A stretch of DNA of 64,000 nt from Avena insularis (GCA_023614405.1 CM042688.1:378683331-378747330), one strand, 5' to 3'. Counted from the stretch's first letter, positions 12,351 to 25,442 are shown. A program made the numbers and translations. Notes: generated by a model not told the origin, from the sequence alone.

Positions 12351-13559
12351 CACTTCAGCAAATTACATCTGCATTGTTCAGCAGAGAATCGTTCTGTGAA
12401 ATAAAGCCAGGGGGCAAGCTTCCCATCCTCAAAAGACTCTTCTTGGCAGCATATACTTACCTCTTTTCAGTGGACCTTATAACTAATTACATGGCTACAT
12501 CCATGGTGATCCCCACTTCCTAATGTGGCATATAGATCTACTATTTCAAATAGCAATCACCTAAACTACCATCCGGATGGTTGCAGACTCACCGGAGATT
12601 GCACTGATGCGATGGAAAGGTGGACGCTGCTGGGTAAAGAAGGTGCGCGACGGGGGAGGTGCACAAATGTGTAAAAAATGTAGCGTTACTCGTATATAGA
12701 TAGAGATACTAGTAACACATAAACCAGATCAATTAGTAGTAACCACAAACTTCAGAAGGGCTGTAAGCAGACTATCAAGTACTCCCATACTAATTAACCT
12801 AGTGTAATTTAACGTGGCAGTACTATGAGATGGTGAGTACTAGTAAACAAAATGGGATTACTTAATTATTAGTGGAATCTACAGCCAGCCACCAAAAGCA
12901 TCATGAGCATGCTAAATATCTAGATTGCAGACCATACTTGGTTAAGAACCTAATGTCTAGCTCTAATTACCCAAATATAAGAGCATCTATCCTATTTACG
13001 ACTGAGTGTAGTGAGTTGGAGACATCCTTAACTCTGCAGCCATCTCTTTGGCATGTATCTGATGGCGCTCTTGCTCCTCCTCTTCGAGGTCATCGCGGAT
13101 CTCGAGCTATAACCACAGCGATATCATCACGCGCTGCAGTGAAAGTGAGTGTGGTAGATCTACCCAGTGGACGAACGTGCAGTGCTCACATTCATAGTTG
13201 CAACCCAAGAACCTATGGCCAAAGTTCATTCCCTCTAACGCGACGCAGCGACGGGGTGCCAGGGCGCAGTCGCACTAGAGCCGGAGATCCGCATCGGTAA
13301 CGATGTCGTACCACCCCGCATCTACCATCCGTGCCGGCATCTGAACCCAGGAAACATCGTCGATCAAGACGGGCAGAATGGAGAAAAACCCCAAAAGGAG
13401 AGAACCCATAAGCTGAATTCGAGAAAATAAATTGAGACCGTGAACTCGGGTGTACTTACCCTAACCCGATCGCCTTGCGCATCAAGCTCCCCCGTCATTC
13501 GCCGAACCGGCATGACTAAATCCGCCGACATTGCTCGAAAAAAAGAGCACGCCTTCACA
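12351..13559. other. Unassigned low-copy-looking DNA next to the array
   Basis: No clear gene. The plus strand at 12351-12523 stays open in the frame that leaves the last array unit and looks faintly coding, but I recognise no family. On the minus strand a short frame beginning with a Met codon near 13531 runs into a good splice-donor sequence (AGGGTAAGTA, about 13454-13463), which could be a relic first exon. Both are weak. Confidence 0.4.
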
Positions 13560-14540
13560 GCCTAGCGCAGAGGCTTCGTGGAGAAGGAAGAGGTAGGGGA
13601 GCCGGTCCTCACATTCGTTGGCTACTACTCCGTATTGGATTTAACTCGACCACTGATAACTTGGGCCCGCGCTAGAGAGCCCGTGGGCCCCCAAACATCA
13701 CTCACCTAGTTTGACTTGCATTACATGGAGTACTTTTGTAAAACAGATCAAAACTCAATAAGTACATAAACCAAAGGCCCCCCTCTCTTTTTGCGAAAAC
13801 CCATTACAAAACGGAGACGCTCACAAATGTGTACACACACTCACCCCTATGAATGCAGGTACGCACACCCTACACCTATGAGCACTTCAGAAAGACTGGA
13901 TCTTGACACTAATCTCGCGGGGCTTGAGCTTGACGAAGTCACCATAGGCACCTTGCTATATATTGACAGGAACATCGCCTCTCATTACCCTCATAAACAT
14001 CCTTCAAAGTCGAGCGCCGAGGGTTCATGGAGAAGGAAGTGCTAGGGGGTTGGATCTCATATTCGTTGGCTGCTATGGTATGTAACTGAACCACTAATAA
14101 TATGGCCCTCGGTAGTGAGCCCATAGACCCTAGACACCATTGACCATTACAATTACTTTGGGAAAACCGAGCAAAACTTAATACAAACGGAAGGACCATC
14201 TCTCTCATTTTTGTGAAAATACACTACAAAACGCACACGCTCACAAATGCATACACACACTCACCCCTATGAACGCACATCCTACCCTATGAGCACCTGC
14301 AAAAGATTGTGTCTTCAGACTGTCCGGTGGGGGGCTTGAGCTTGACGAGGTCACCATAGGCACCTACTTCCCTCGTAACCATCCTTCCAAGCCGAGCGTC
14401 AAGAATTCATCGAGAAGGAAGAGCTAGAGGAGTCAGAGCTAACATGCGTTGGCTGCTATAGGATATAACTAGACCACTAATAACAATGGGGCCCCACGGT
14501 AGTGAGCCCATTGGCTCCAGACATAAAAGCAAGCACGGTG
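13557..14540. repeat. Diverged tandem repeat of about 0.4 kb (family C)
   Basis: Two units start near 13784 and 14200 at the phrase CTCTCT..TTGTGAAAA, with shared landmarks ACGCTCACAAATG, CACTCACCCCTATGA, GGCTTGAGCTTGACGA and GAGAAGGAAG. The half unit at 13557-13783 carries the end of a third copy. Identity is partial. The landmark phrases are familiar from dispersed non-coding Triticeae repeats; the element class is unknown to me. Confidence 0.7.
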
Positions 14541-14569
14541 TCAAGTCTTAAACATATATCTTAACGGAG

Positions 14570-17322
14570 GAGTGGGTAGTGCTAACAAAAAAATTCTTCA
14601 AGGTGATTCTAGTGCTAGACTTATGTCTAAGAGAATCAATTGGGAGGGCCCACTATTTAGTGGATAACAGTCTATTTTTCTTTTTAGCATGGTTGTGCGG
14701 ACCCACTTCAGTTCTAAACGTTGGACCCAAAGTAGTTTTCATAGCTACTTCTAGACACTCCATACACCCTTACTATACGTAGCTTAGAAATTAACCAGCC
14801 TCATGTCTAAGAAAATTGTAGGTTGCTTTGAAAGTTTTTTGAAAAAGCTTTTGGAGGTACCCATCGAGGGGTCAATTATTATATCACAAAACACCAAGAG
14901 TTTTGACAATAGGTTTAACTTCTTGCTAAGATAGATTTTGCATCTTGAAAATTTAACGAAATTAGGTCAAACTTGAGCTACAAGTAAGCGCGATATAGAT
15001 TGCTCTTGAATTAAATGTCTTTTCGGAGTTCTATAGGTGCATCTTGTTGTAGTAAACAATTCCATCAATATGAGTTTCCTACTATCTCAGGAAAGAACAT
15101 TCTCAATTTTCCGAGTGTGATGACGAGATTGTTCTTTCCTGTAAAGCAAGTCTGAACAATATGGATCTGAATGACACACGAGGAAAGTTTTCAGACATAT
15201 ATTGTGGACCAACATGTTGTACTTACGATTTCCCATGTTTTATGAGTTCCCAAACTTCCTAGCTAACTTCGCCCACTTGATTGATTTTATGCCGATTTAT
15301 CGAAATTATTAGGTACAAATTGAACTACAACAAGTAAATTGTACGGTTCATCTTCTTGATAAGATTTTGCATCAATTTAATGAAATTAAGTTAGACTTGA
15401 GATATAAGTAAGCATGATAGACTGCTCTTGAATTAAATGTCTTTTCAGAGGTAGATGGGTGCATATTCTTATAGTAACCAATGTTGTCGGTGTGAGTTTC
15501 CAACTACCATGAAAGGACATTCTCAATTTTCCGAGTCATGTCATGATCATTCTCTCCCGTAAAGGAAGTCCGAAGAATATTGATCTAAATAAATGCCACA
15601 AGCCAAAGTTTTCACACGCGTACACACACACACGCACACACACAGGCATGTGCCACACTCGTATATGTTGTATGAAATGTGATTTAACGAACATTAAGTT
15701 GTTATTAACCAATAGTCTTGTTAGAGAAAAAAGGCATACATTAAGTATATTAATAATAACTATCTAGAACATGGTGGAGTTTGCTCTAGATAATGTTCAA
15801 CACGAATCCAACTACTCTGAACCATTGGATCTAACAGCCGAACGGCCACAATTGGTACTATGGATCCAATTCAAACTTCCTACCTAACTCCACCCACTTG
15901 AATGACTTTATGTCGATTTATCAAAAATAGGTTAGATTTGAACTTGTATAAGTAAATTTTTAGGTTACTGTGAAAGTTCTATCAAAAAGCTTTTGGAGGT
16001 ACCCATCGAGGGTCACATTTAATATATGAGAAACCATCCAATGAGAGTTTTGACGACAAGTTGGATCAAGACTCGCAAATCCAAATATTTTGCTAACTGT
16101 TGGAACTTCTTTTCCATTCCTAGCATCTAAAAAGATTCTACTAATAGTATTGATGAGAACGATGAACGCTAGTATGCGCAAACCTCAAAACACACACTTC
16201 ATTGCTCAGTTTTAGGGTCCTTGTGCTAAATCCATGGACTTGGATGTAATTTTCATTTTTTATGAGGTACTTGATATGTAACTTGTACTTCCACCGACCG
16301 TATTCACTCTCAAGCACATCGCACCTACTATACCAACCATTAGATCGGCCATTCGTAGTACTTCTTATTATCTTATATTTATCTTGTCCTATCTCTTACA
16401 ATAACGTACCATACCACGCACTATATATAGTGTACGGATTAACTGTGAACGTTGACCGTTGGATCAAGACTGGCAAATCCAAACATTGCTAACCGTTGGA
16501 TCTTCTTTTCCATTCTTAGCATCTAGAAATATTCTACTAATAGTCTTTAGCACGATCACCGCTAGTATACGTAAACCTCTGGCTCAAAACACACACTTCA
16601 TTGCTTAGTTTCAGGGTCGTCCTTGTGCTAAATGCATGGACTTGGATGCATATTTCATTTTTTATGAGGTCCTTGATGTAAATTGTAATACTACCCGCCG
16701 TGTTAACTCACAAAGCACCTCGCTTCCTACGAGACCTACCATTAGATTGACCATTCGCAGTACTTCTTATCTTACATTTATCTTTGTTTCTTATCTCTTA
16801 CAATACCATATATACCACCACTACATAGTGTAGGGATTAACTTATTTGAACATTGACCGTTGGATCAAAACTGGCAAATCCAAACATTGCTAACCGTTGG
16901 ATCTTCTTTTCCATTCTTAGCATCTAGAAAGATTCTACTAATAGTCTTTAGCACGATGAACACTAGTATGCACAAACCTCAAAACACATAGTACTTAATT
17001 ACTCGGTTTAAGGGTCCTTGTGCTAAATGCACAGACTTGTTGGATGCAATTTTCATTTTTATGAGGTCCTTAATGTAACTTGTACATCCACCGACCATGT
17101 TAACTCTCAAGCACCTCGCTCTTACGAGACCTACCATTAGATCAGCCATTCGTTGTACTTATATCTTATCTTTATCTTGTCTCTTATCTCTTACAATATA
17201 TAACATACCACTACATATAGTGTAGAGATTAACTTTGAACATTAACAGTTGGATCAAGATTGGCAAATCCAAACATTGCTAACCGTTGGATCTTTTTTTC
17301 TATTCTAGCATCTAGGTCTGTA
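14570..17322. repeat. Left half of a complex block of interleaved tandem repeats (families A and B)
   Basis: Family A has a period of about 390-400 bases. It is marked by GAACRTTGACCGTTGGATCA then GGCAAATCCAAACATTGC, with copies near 16059, 16447, 16848 and 17237. Family B is about 0.4-0.5 kb. It is marked by CTTTTGGAGGTACCCATCGA near 14839 and 15990, and by AGATTGCTCTTGAATTAAATG near 14995 and 15416. A CA-rich microsatellite sits at 15618-15645. No coding capacity is seen. The same two families continue at 31261-34400 on the far side of element B. Confidence 0.8.
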
Positions 17323-17582
17323 CTCCCTCGCTCCGTCCCAAAATATAAGGCGCCTAAGGATTGGTCAAAAGTCAAACCTTACTAACATTGACCAAATATT
17401 TAAAACAAATATCTACATCTACAATATTGAATGGACATATTAAGAAAATATACTTTATGGTGAATCTATTGATATTAATTTAGTATTCTAAATTTTTATA
17501 TTTTTGTGTATAATCATGGTCAAACTTAAATAATGTTGACTTTTGACTAATCCTTAGGCGCCTTATATTTTGGTGGAGGGAG
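17323..17582. mobile_element. Stowaway MITE
   Basis: It has terminal inverted repeats CTCCCTCGCTCCGTCCCAAA and TTTGGTGGAGGGAG, extended inward by the matching arms AAGGCGCCTAAGGATT and AATCCTTAGGCGCCTT. It is bounded by TA on both sides (17321-17322 and 17583-17584). At 260 bp without coding sequence, this is a Tc1/mariner-derived Stowaway of the usual grass type. It sits in repeat family A. Confidence 0.93.
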
Positions 17583-17715
17583 TACTATTCAACACGAATC
17601 CAGTTGCTCTGAACCATTGGATCTAACAGCCCAACGGTCATGATTAGTGCTATGGATCCAATTCAAAACTGCTCCACTATAGTAGTATATAAGTAGAGAG
17701 AATACAGTCTACTGT
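17583..17715. repeat. Segment repeated on the other side of element B
   Basis: The text from GTACTATTCAACACGAATCC to CTCCACTATAGTAGTATA recurs at 31319-31430, and a shorter related copy occurs at about 15790-15880. The right-hand copy lies outside the TSD of element B. It is therefore an older repeat of the target block, not part of the insertion. Confidence 0.75.
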
Positions 17716-17720
17716 GCTAT
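17716..17720. repeat. Target site duplication GCTAT, left copy
   Basis: GCTAT lies directly before the TG of the 5' LTR of element B and recurs directly after the CA of the 3' LTR at 31256-31260. Confidence 0.93.
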
Positions 17721-20700
17721 TGTAACATCCCAAAACTTCAATCCAAGTTTATCAAAGATCCAATCATACAAAAATAGGGTTAACAAAAACTTTTCCATTT
17801 TTAAAATGAAAGCATTCATATTATGTGCATTTAAATAGGAGTTGTTTGAATTGCCATGATTAAGTGATCCAATGCTTGTAAAATGTTTCTTAGGTGATTT
17901 AAACATCATCTACATCATTCCCAAACTTGTTCTAAAGAAAATCAAATCAAAAAGATTTAAAATGGAGAAATGCTCATTTTGCCAAAATTAACTCCCATGT
18001 ATACTTTGGCTATTCCTAGTACTCAAAAATTAACAGAAACAATTCTTGATCTTTGCACCCCTTGCTAGCACACATAATGAGGTACCAAGGCCCACCTTTT
18101 GATCTTCTAAAAACCTTTTGTAAACTATTTTAAATAACAGTTCAAAATTGAATCTTTATCATATGGGAAGATCCCACTTTTTCAAAAACCACTCAAACAA
18201 GCTCAACTTTCAAAACCCAAGCATCTGCAGACTCACCAGCACCAACTTAGCACACCCACCAAAAATCTTTTCAAAATTCAAAACTTGAGTTCTTGCGGCC
18301 ATTTCATCGAACAGGTGGCAGACACAAATCAAACAAAAACCAAACACTATTATGAGCAGTGATTGAAGCCTAACTTGTTCCTCTCTAGCTCACAACCATC
18401 TCAAGAGATCAGCTAGCAAGTTAAACCAAGCACTAGACTCACTGTAAGCTGGGCAATGACATCAATGGTGAACAAAAGCTCACCATGCCACCCCAAAGGA
18501 GACAGACGCTAGGAGGAGATTTATCCGTGCCAACCTTGTCTAGGAGGCAGCCCACCGCCACTCCCCGTCCAGCGCAACCATGCCAACCTCGACCACACGC
18601 ACGGACCGCGCCAGCCCCAGCAACCATGCCGAGCATGCGCTAGAGCGCCACCCTCGACCGACGCCCACAGACCACGCGCCGCCCTTGCCGCTTGCATACA
18701 TGATCACCACCGACCCAGGAGACCGCCAGACATCCCCGTTCGCCGCCCCATGATGCACAGCCACCGCTCGTCGTCGAAGACGCCTACTGCCAGAGCATCG
18801 CGTGTTCAGACCAAACCGCACCACCCCACGCTCGCCACCGTGTCGTTGAGCATCGCCAGGAGCACCGCACCGCCCTACCGCCCATGCCGATAGCCGGGTA
18901 CCATCGACCACGACGAGCTCACCGTCGCCTGTCGGTCCCTCTCGCCACTCTACAGAGAGGCCACCCCCAGCCAGTTTGAGCACACCATCTCACTCACCAC
19001 CTCTCACACTCACTCCCCACCGCCAGCCGGAGCCGCTCGAGCACCAGAGCGCCGGAATTGCAGCCGGAGCCGCCGGGAGGAGAAGCGCCATGATCCAGCC
19101 GCCCAGAGAAGCTGCGGTACGAGGTTCGCCGTCGTCGACTTGTTCGCTCGCCTCGCCGACCCTCGCCTGAACCGGTGAGACCCTAACGACCCTCGGCGCG
19201 CTTAGGTTCTGTCTCATGGCGTTGCCCAACGTCGACGACCCTCAGCCGTTGATTAGAACTAGATCGCACGGCCACCGTCACTTGCACGCGTGTTAAGTGT
19301 CACGACAAGCGGGACCCTGTCACTGAGCCTGTCGACAGCGCCACCGGGCCGCCCATTTCGTTCCCACACGTTGGAAATTCAAATTAGGATTTTTCTTTTA
19401 GCTAGAATATAGTTTCTGTGTTTCAAAAATCAATTCTGTGAGTTTGACAAATCCAAATTGCATGAAACTAATTTTGTCTGAAAGGTATTGAAATGCTGTA
19501 TCCAAGCCTGTTGGATTTAATTCAATTAGATTTATAGATCTCTCCTAATAAAAATGAGAAGACAGAAGCTTTTACAACTTGCAACATTTTATAAAATCAA
19601 CTAAGTCAGCTTTTGAGTTGATTCCAACTCTCAAAAATCACATTTCATCATATCTATCCAAATATGTAATAATATTAAGGTTTACATGCAGTGACTTTGG
19701 ACTAGTACCAAAATAATGCTATATAGGCATTTCTAGTCACTTGAAATCATTAAATAATAAACTTACACTAAAGTAATATTGATCCAACCTTTAAATCTCA
19801 TTCCCACCTGTGGAATATGTGGTGAGGACATGTGTCCAAATGATCTCATATTTTGGTGGTGAATATTAAATTTTAGTTAACATTTCAATGAGTAGAAATT
19901 ACTTTTCTAAAATAAAAAGATTAAAACTATTGAATTAAAACTTGTAATGTTTGTGATGATAATAGATCATCAATTGTGTGCTTTAGAATACTACTTAGCC
20001 TAAGTTAAGTATTGTTTGGTGATTGTGCCCTCCCTATGTATTTCTAGACGATAGTACCGACCAAGCCTTCGAGGAGGAGGAGTTCTACCAAGAAGAAGAA
20101 GAAGAAGAAGAAGAAGAAGAAGAAAACTTCAACCACTGCACCAACCAAGGCAAGCTATTAGTGGCAAGCTAACCCTTGCAAACATGTCTTAGTAAGCTAT
20201 TGTAGCAAGCTAGAATAAAACTACATAGTTTAGTAAAGATGCCTTAAGCATACTTTGATCACACCCCCCCCCCCTTTGGTGACACCAAGTTCTTTAATTA
20301 ATTTTGAAGGTAGCATAAAGAGTATAAAACTTGACCTAATTAGAAACTCTTAGATGTCATTCTATGGCATGAGATTGATCCCACCTTTCCACCCTAGTGA
20401 ACACCCTTAACCTAGTGTTTTAGAATAAATCAAACTTGATTCACTTCAGATGGGAACACTTGGTGAAAATGAGTTATGAAAACCTTGGAATGATGAGTCA
20501 TTCTATTGAGATGTTTTGACATGTGTTGAGAAACACAATTGGTTTATGATGATGAAAATGATGAGGCATGAGCCTTAACTTTTTTATAAAACTGATAGTT
20601 GGATTCGGATGCGATACCATTCCAAATTTACTGCATAAACCACATTACCTGAATTGGGTAAGGCTTAGCTGGAAATTTATATGCATTAGTATTAGTTCCC

Positions 20701-21564
20701 TCACGGGAGGGGTTTGAGCTGAGGCTACCTCTCAATGATGACCACCTATGTAGTGCCCAAGATGACTGATGGTCATGGTTGGGAGGCCATGCTCATAGGA
20801 GAGGTGCTTATACTAGGGTGTGTAATGGAAAGGTTATGTTTGATTATCTGCATACTAAGTATGATGATTCAGGGTTATCCTCGATGATGTATCGAATCTT
20901 GTGGTGAAAGTGTACCACCTCTGCAGAGTGTCAAACTATTGAATAATGCGTCATGATTATGGAGCTTGGGATGGCCATACTGTTTCGTTGTCAGATGTTT
21001 TCTAAATAACTTGAAATGAATGATGAACCTTGACTTGACCACAACAGTGTTGTGTAGATGACAATGGCTTCCCAACTTAAGTGATTCTAGACTTTTATTT
21101 TATCTTTTCTTGTTTCAGAACTCAGCTTAGGTTTCAAACTTAACTTGATAGTTATTCTTTCATTTCAGTACTTTAACTTAGAATCATAACCCTTGCTAGT
21201 AGTAGTCATAGTACTTAAAGAGTACTCATGGCTTTTGTCCCTGGCTATTATCATGGCCAGACTATGAAGGAGATTATCAAGATGATGGTCAGCAGGACGG
21301 CTAAGATAACTAGGACTATCTGCCTTCGTCAGCATTGCATGTGCCCCTAAAGAGGGACCCCACCGCTACGCTATCATTTATTTCCGCTGCTTGTTGTATT
21401 AAAGACTGGATCCTGAGATCCTTATTTGTGTAAAACCTTATGTATGGTTTTTAATGGATGATGTACTATGATATCCAATCCGTTATGTCTCGCAAAAATG
21501 GTAATCCTGGGATTGCGAGGTATGGCATAATGGGCATCTGGGATTAAAAATCCGGGTGTTGACA
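17721..21564 (+). repeat. 5' LTR of element B
   Basis: It begins TGTAACATCC and ends GGGTGTTGACA, matching 27382-31255 throughout. The GC-rich part (about 18540-19330) has more small indels than the rest relative to the 3' copy. The TATA motif present in the 3' LTR is replaced here by TCTACAGA near 18949-18956. A GAA/GAG-rich microsatellite lies at about 20083-20133 and is longer than in the 3' copy. Confidence 0.95.
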
Positions 21565-21567
21565 AGT

Positions 21568-21580
21568 TGGTATCAGAGCC
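21568..21580 (+). other. Primer-binding site of element B
   Basis: TGGTATCAGAGCC lies three bases downstream of the 5' LTR. It is the initiator methionine tRNA type, as in element A. Confidence 0.93.
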
Positions 21581-21796
21581 ATCCTAACCATAGGAGACCC
21601 TAGTTAGAATGGACGTCAAACCCAAAAACTTAGCTTCAAAACCAAAGTGAGTATTTATGAAAAACTATCTCCTCCCTTACCTTTGGAATTTTCTTCCTCT
21701 CAAAAAAATTCATGTTACTCAAAATTCTTACACTACTACTTAAAATTTTGACACACTTGATCACTTCACTAACTTCCTCATCCTAAATTCTTGTAG

Positions 21797-22567
21797 ATGC
21801 AGACTCAGTTCAGCAAGTTTTACCAGTTTGGGAACGGAGGTCAGCTGATCTTCGAGAGGGATCTGGATTCACTGTCGGAATTTCTGGGACGCCCACATCC
21901 GGAGTTTCTTGGAGCTCAACTTCCAGGACCCCCAGGAGGAGACCTACAATGGCTAGTCACCGCAGATCTTCGAGGAAGCATTGAAGCACCAACCTCCGGG
22001 AGAATTCAGTTCTCCGTGAGAGAGAACAACTGGCTAGATGGATTACCTAGGGCAATGCATGAAGCTCTCGCACGTCTATGTGCCCCCAGCGTCAACAAGA
22101 TTCAAGGAACCCGTTTTTCCCACTATGCAAGACGTGACTTCATGGGAATGCCGATGGAGATGCCAAGTCACCCAGAGTTGAGGCGCCAAGTGGAGAACCT
22201 TGACTTCTTGCTTCATGACCGACAGCAGGAACTGGACAATGCCCGAGAGTTAGCCAACCAGAACCGTGCCATTGCCGACCAGAAGGCCTAGACTTTCACA
22301 CTACTCGTCCAAGACCGCTAGTCTCTTCGTCGCCAGCATGCCAAGAAGGATCGCACCATCGCCCGTCTTCGCAAGAAGGTGGCAGACCTCGAGAAGACCG
22401 TCAAGGAGCAGGAAGCTCAGCTTGTAGCAAAAGAAGAAGAAGATGAGGGTGAAGACATCCAAGGAGATATGGATTCTTACCTCAGCAACGATGATGACTT
22501 TCTAGAGGAGGATGCCGTGGACTTCTACACTGAAGATGAAGACTCCGACTTCATTGACGATGAGTAG
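21797..22567 (+). pseudogene. Accessory ORF upstream of gag, element B
   Basis: One frame of 257 codons with two internal TAG codons (22289-22291 and 22319-22321). It lies between the primer site and gag, where a standard gypsy element has only leader. The N-terminal part (about residues 1-130) looks globular, with FGNGGQLIFERDLDSLSEFL and a later GTRFSHYARRDF. Residues about 135-215 are heptad-rich and charged (coiled-coil character). The C-terminal 45 residues are strongly acidic, with runs of E and D. No gag, pol or envelope motif is visible. Extra ORFs in plant gypsy elements are a known phenomenon; the role of this one is unknown. Both TAGs could arise from CAG by C-to-T change. The start chosen is the ATG at 21797, the first in this frame. 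Confidence 0.75.
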
Positions 22568-22815
22568 ATGCACTAGAGCACTGCCATAGCATGAGATGTA
22601 TCATCTTATTGTATCGTAGCTTGCAGAATGGTTCTTCAAACCATCTGTTTTCCCTTTTATTGTTGTGGTGTGTGTTGTATCGTGTGCTGGTTTGCATGAA
22701 TGAAAAAGCAGTTAGTTGAGAAACCTGAGTCTAACTCAAAGTTTTAGCTTTGAAAACCTCAAAACCATGAACCTTAGAATTTCCCTCTTACCCCTATATC
22801 TATCTAAATCTCCAG

Positions 22816-24290
22816 ATGCCTCGTGGAAACCAAGGAGGAAGCAGCTCGTCGCAGGACCCAATGCTGCAGATCTTGCAGAATCTCATAGCAGATCGTGAAG
22901 CAAGCAGGGCCGAACGTCAAGCCAACTTAGCAGCACTGCAGCAGATTGCCCAGATGGCTCTCAACAACCAAGGGCATGGAAATCAGGATCACCAAGGATC
23001 CAAACTCAAAAACTTTCAGAACACAAATCCCCCAATCTTCAACCAATCTGAGAACCCACTAGATGTCAAGGATGGTTGCAGACCATAGAAAACAACTTAG
23101 AGGTTGCAGGAGTGGATGCAAATGAGAAGGTTCTATTCGCCACCCACTATCTGGCAGGAGATGCAAGAGCTTGGTGGAATAGCATCCGCACTATGAACCA
23201 AGGTCAAGTGATGACCTCGGAAGCATTCAAGGTCAAGTTCAGCCACACCCACGTGCCGCAAGGTCTTGTCAACAGGATGAGAGATGAATTCCGTGAGTTG
23301 AAGCAAGGAAGAATGACGGTGGTAGAGTACCATGACAAATTCCTGTCACTTGTCAGATATGCACCCGATGAGATCAACACGGAGGCCAAGAAGGAGAGAT
23401 TCTTGAACGGACTGCATGATGAGATGCAGACTGTCCTCGTCAACATCCGTTTCGATGATCTCGAAGAGCTAGTCGACTCTACCATTCAGATGGAAGGGAA
23501 GATTAACCAGGCAAATGACAATCGCAAGTGTCGTATGATGCAGCAGTCTGGATCCAACAGTCACCAGAAGTACCATCCCAACCCTTCACCAGGATATGCA
23601 CCAAGGAACAACCGACCCTCGAATTCTCGCCCAAGCTACCCCAACCTTAGCGGAGGCAATGTGAAGTCCGGAGGAAATAATCACAACTCCGGTAATGCCA
23701 ATCATTTCAACCGTGCACCTCCCAAGAGCAACAACAACAACAACAACAACAGCAACACTGCACCCAGAATTGGCAGCAATGCTATACCGGTCGCAGCCAA
23801 AGACAAGTCCCAGATCACCTATTTCGAGTGTGGAGTGAAAGGTCACTACTCCAATGAGTGTCCCAAGAAGACTGCCGCCAATGCCCCTGTGAATGCCCCA
23901 GCTCAGCAGCAGCGCCGTGTTCAACAAGGCAGGATATTTGCCCCAGGGAACCCACACAACCGCAATGGTCGTCTCTTCCACATGAACGCAGAAGAAGCCC
24001 AAGAAGCGCCAGATGTAGTGCTGGGTATGTTTTCTGTCAACTCAGTTTTAGCAAGAGTATTGTTTGATTCTGGAGCATCGCATTCCTTTGTCACCGAAGA
24101 ATTTGTATGCACTAGTAAGATTCTCCTAACCAACTTGAAGCATGTCATGATAGTTCAAATCCCCGGCTCAACTACCAAAGCTAGAAAAATTTGCAAAGCT
24201 GTACCTATCAGAATACATGGGATAGATTTTTATGCCAACCTAATTGTACTTGGAACCAAAGGTTTGGAAGTAGTACTAGGTATGGACTAG
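22816..24290 (+). pseudogene. Element B gag and aspartic protease
   Basis: The frame starts at the ATG at 22816 (MPRGNQGGSSSS) and breaks by a one-base shift near 23075. It continues in the frame 23076-24290. Capsid landmarks are FATHYLAGDARAWWNS and KKERFLNGLHDEMQ. An Asn-rich linker follows, including an eight-Asn run. The zinc knuckle reads YFECGVKGHYSNECPKK, with its first Cys replaced by Tyr. The retropepsin motif DSGASHSFV is intact. The frame ends with GMD followed by TAG, where related proteins have GMDW, so a Trp codon has become a stop and pol is cut off from gag. Confidence 0.9.
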
Positions 24291-25442
24291 ATGTCAAGGC
24301 ATAAAGGACTGATAGACTGTGCTAAGAAAGCCATCACCATGACCAGTAGTTCTGGAGTAACCGTAGAACATATCTCCGAAACCTTGCCCCGTCAATTCAA
24401 GTGCAACAAGAGTGTAGCCTTGCCTACCCTTGACCAAGTCAGAGTAGTCTGTGAATACCCCGACGTATTCTCAGATGAATTGCCAGGTATGCCTCCGGAT
24501 AGGGATATTGAGTTCATTATCGAACTAATCCCCGGAACCGGACCTATAGCCCAGAGACCTTATACCATGAACCCCTCAGAGTTAGTGGAACTGAAGAAGC
24601 AGTTGGATGCCATGTTAGCAACAGGCTTGATTCAGCCAAGCGCATCGCCTTGGAGATCACCAGTGTTATTCGTCGACAAGAAAGATGGAGGCAACCGTCT
24701 GTGCACAGATTACCGAAAATTGAATGATGTCACCATCAAGAACAAGTACCCCTTGCCAAAGATAGAGGATCTATTTGATCAGTTGACTGGAGCTCAGGTA
24801 TTCTCAAATATTGATCTTAGAACTGGTTATCACCAACTTAAGATTCGTGCAACGGATATTCTGAAGACCGCCTTTACTACTCGCTACGGTTTATACGAGT
24901 ATACGGTTATGTATTTTGGATTAACCAATGCCCCTGCTTATTTCATGAATCTCATGAATAAGATCTTTATGAATTTCCTAGATAAGTTTGTAGTTGTGTT
25001 TATCGATGACATCCTTATCTACTCCAAGTCCGAAGAAGAGCATGAGCAACATCTGAGACTCATCCTAGGAACCCTGAGAGAGCATCAGTTATATGCCAAG
25101 TTCAGCAAGTGTGAGTTTTGGCTGAAAGAAGTAGGATTCCTAGGTCATGTTGTGTCTGCAGGAGGAGTCTCTGTTGATCCTACCAAGATCAAAGATGTAG
25201 AAGAATGGGAAGCCCCAACCAATCAAACCCAAGTTCGTTCATTCCTTGGATTGGCGGGATATTATCGCAAGTTTGTAGAAGGATTCTCGAGCATAGCCCG
25301 ACCAATGACCCAATTGTTGAAGAAGGACAAGAAGTTTGAATGGACGGACAAGTGTGAAGCCAGTTTCCGGAGTCAAGAAGAGATTGATATCGGCCCCAAT
25401 TTTGATCATGCCGACATCAAGAAGCCGTTTGATGTATTGTGA
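24291..25442 (+). pseudogene. Element B reverse transcriptase
   Basis: This open frame continues from the nonsense codon at 24288-24290 in the same register. It covers the end of protease and the linker ([18 protein letters not shown]) and the RT palm and fingers, with [19 protein letters not shown] and FIDD at residues 237-240. It then passes to the connection region ([12 protein letters not shown]). The frame is lost just before the RNase H CDAS motif at about 25440. Confidence 0.9.

Noticed and set aside
12351..12523. Plus-strand open frame that looks faintly like an exon
   Set aside because: No recognised family and no convincing splice pair. It is kept only as a note in the 12351-13559 entry.
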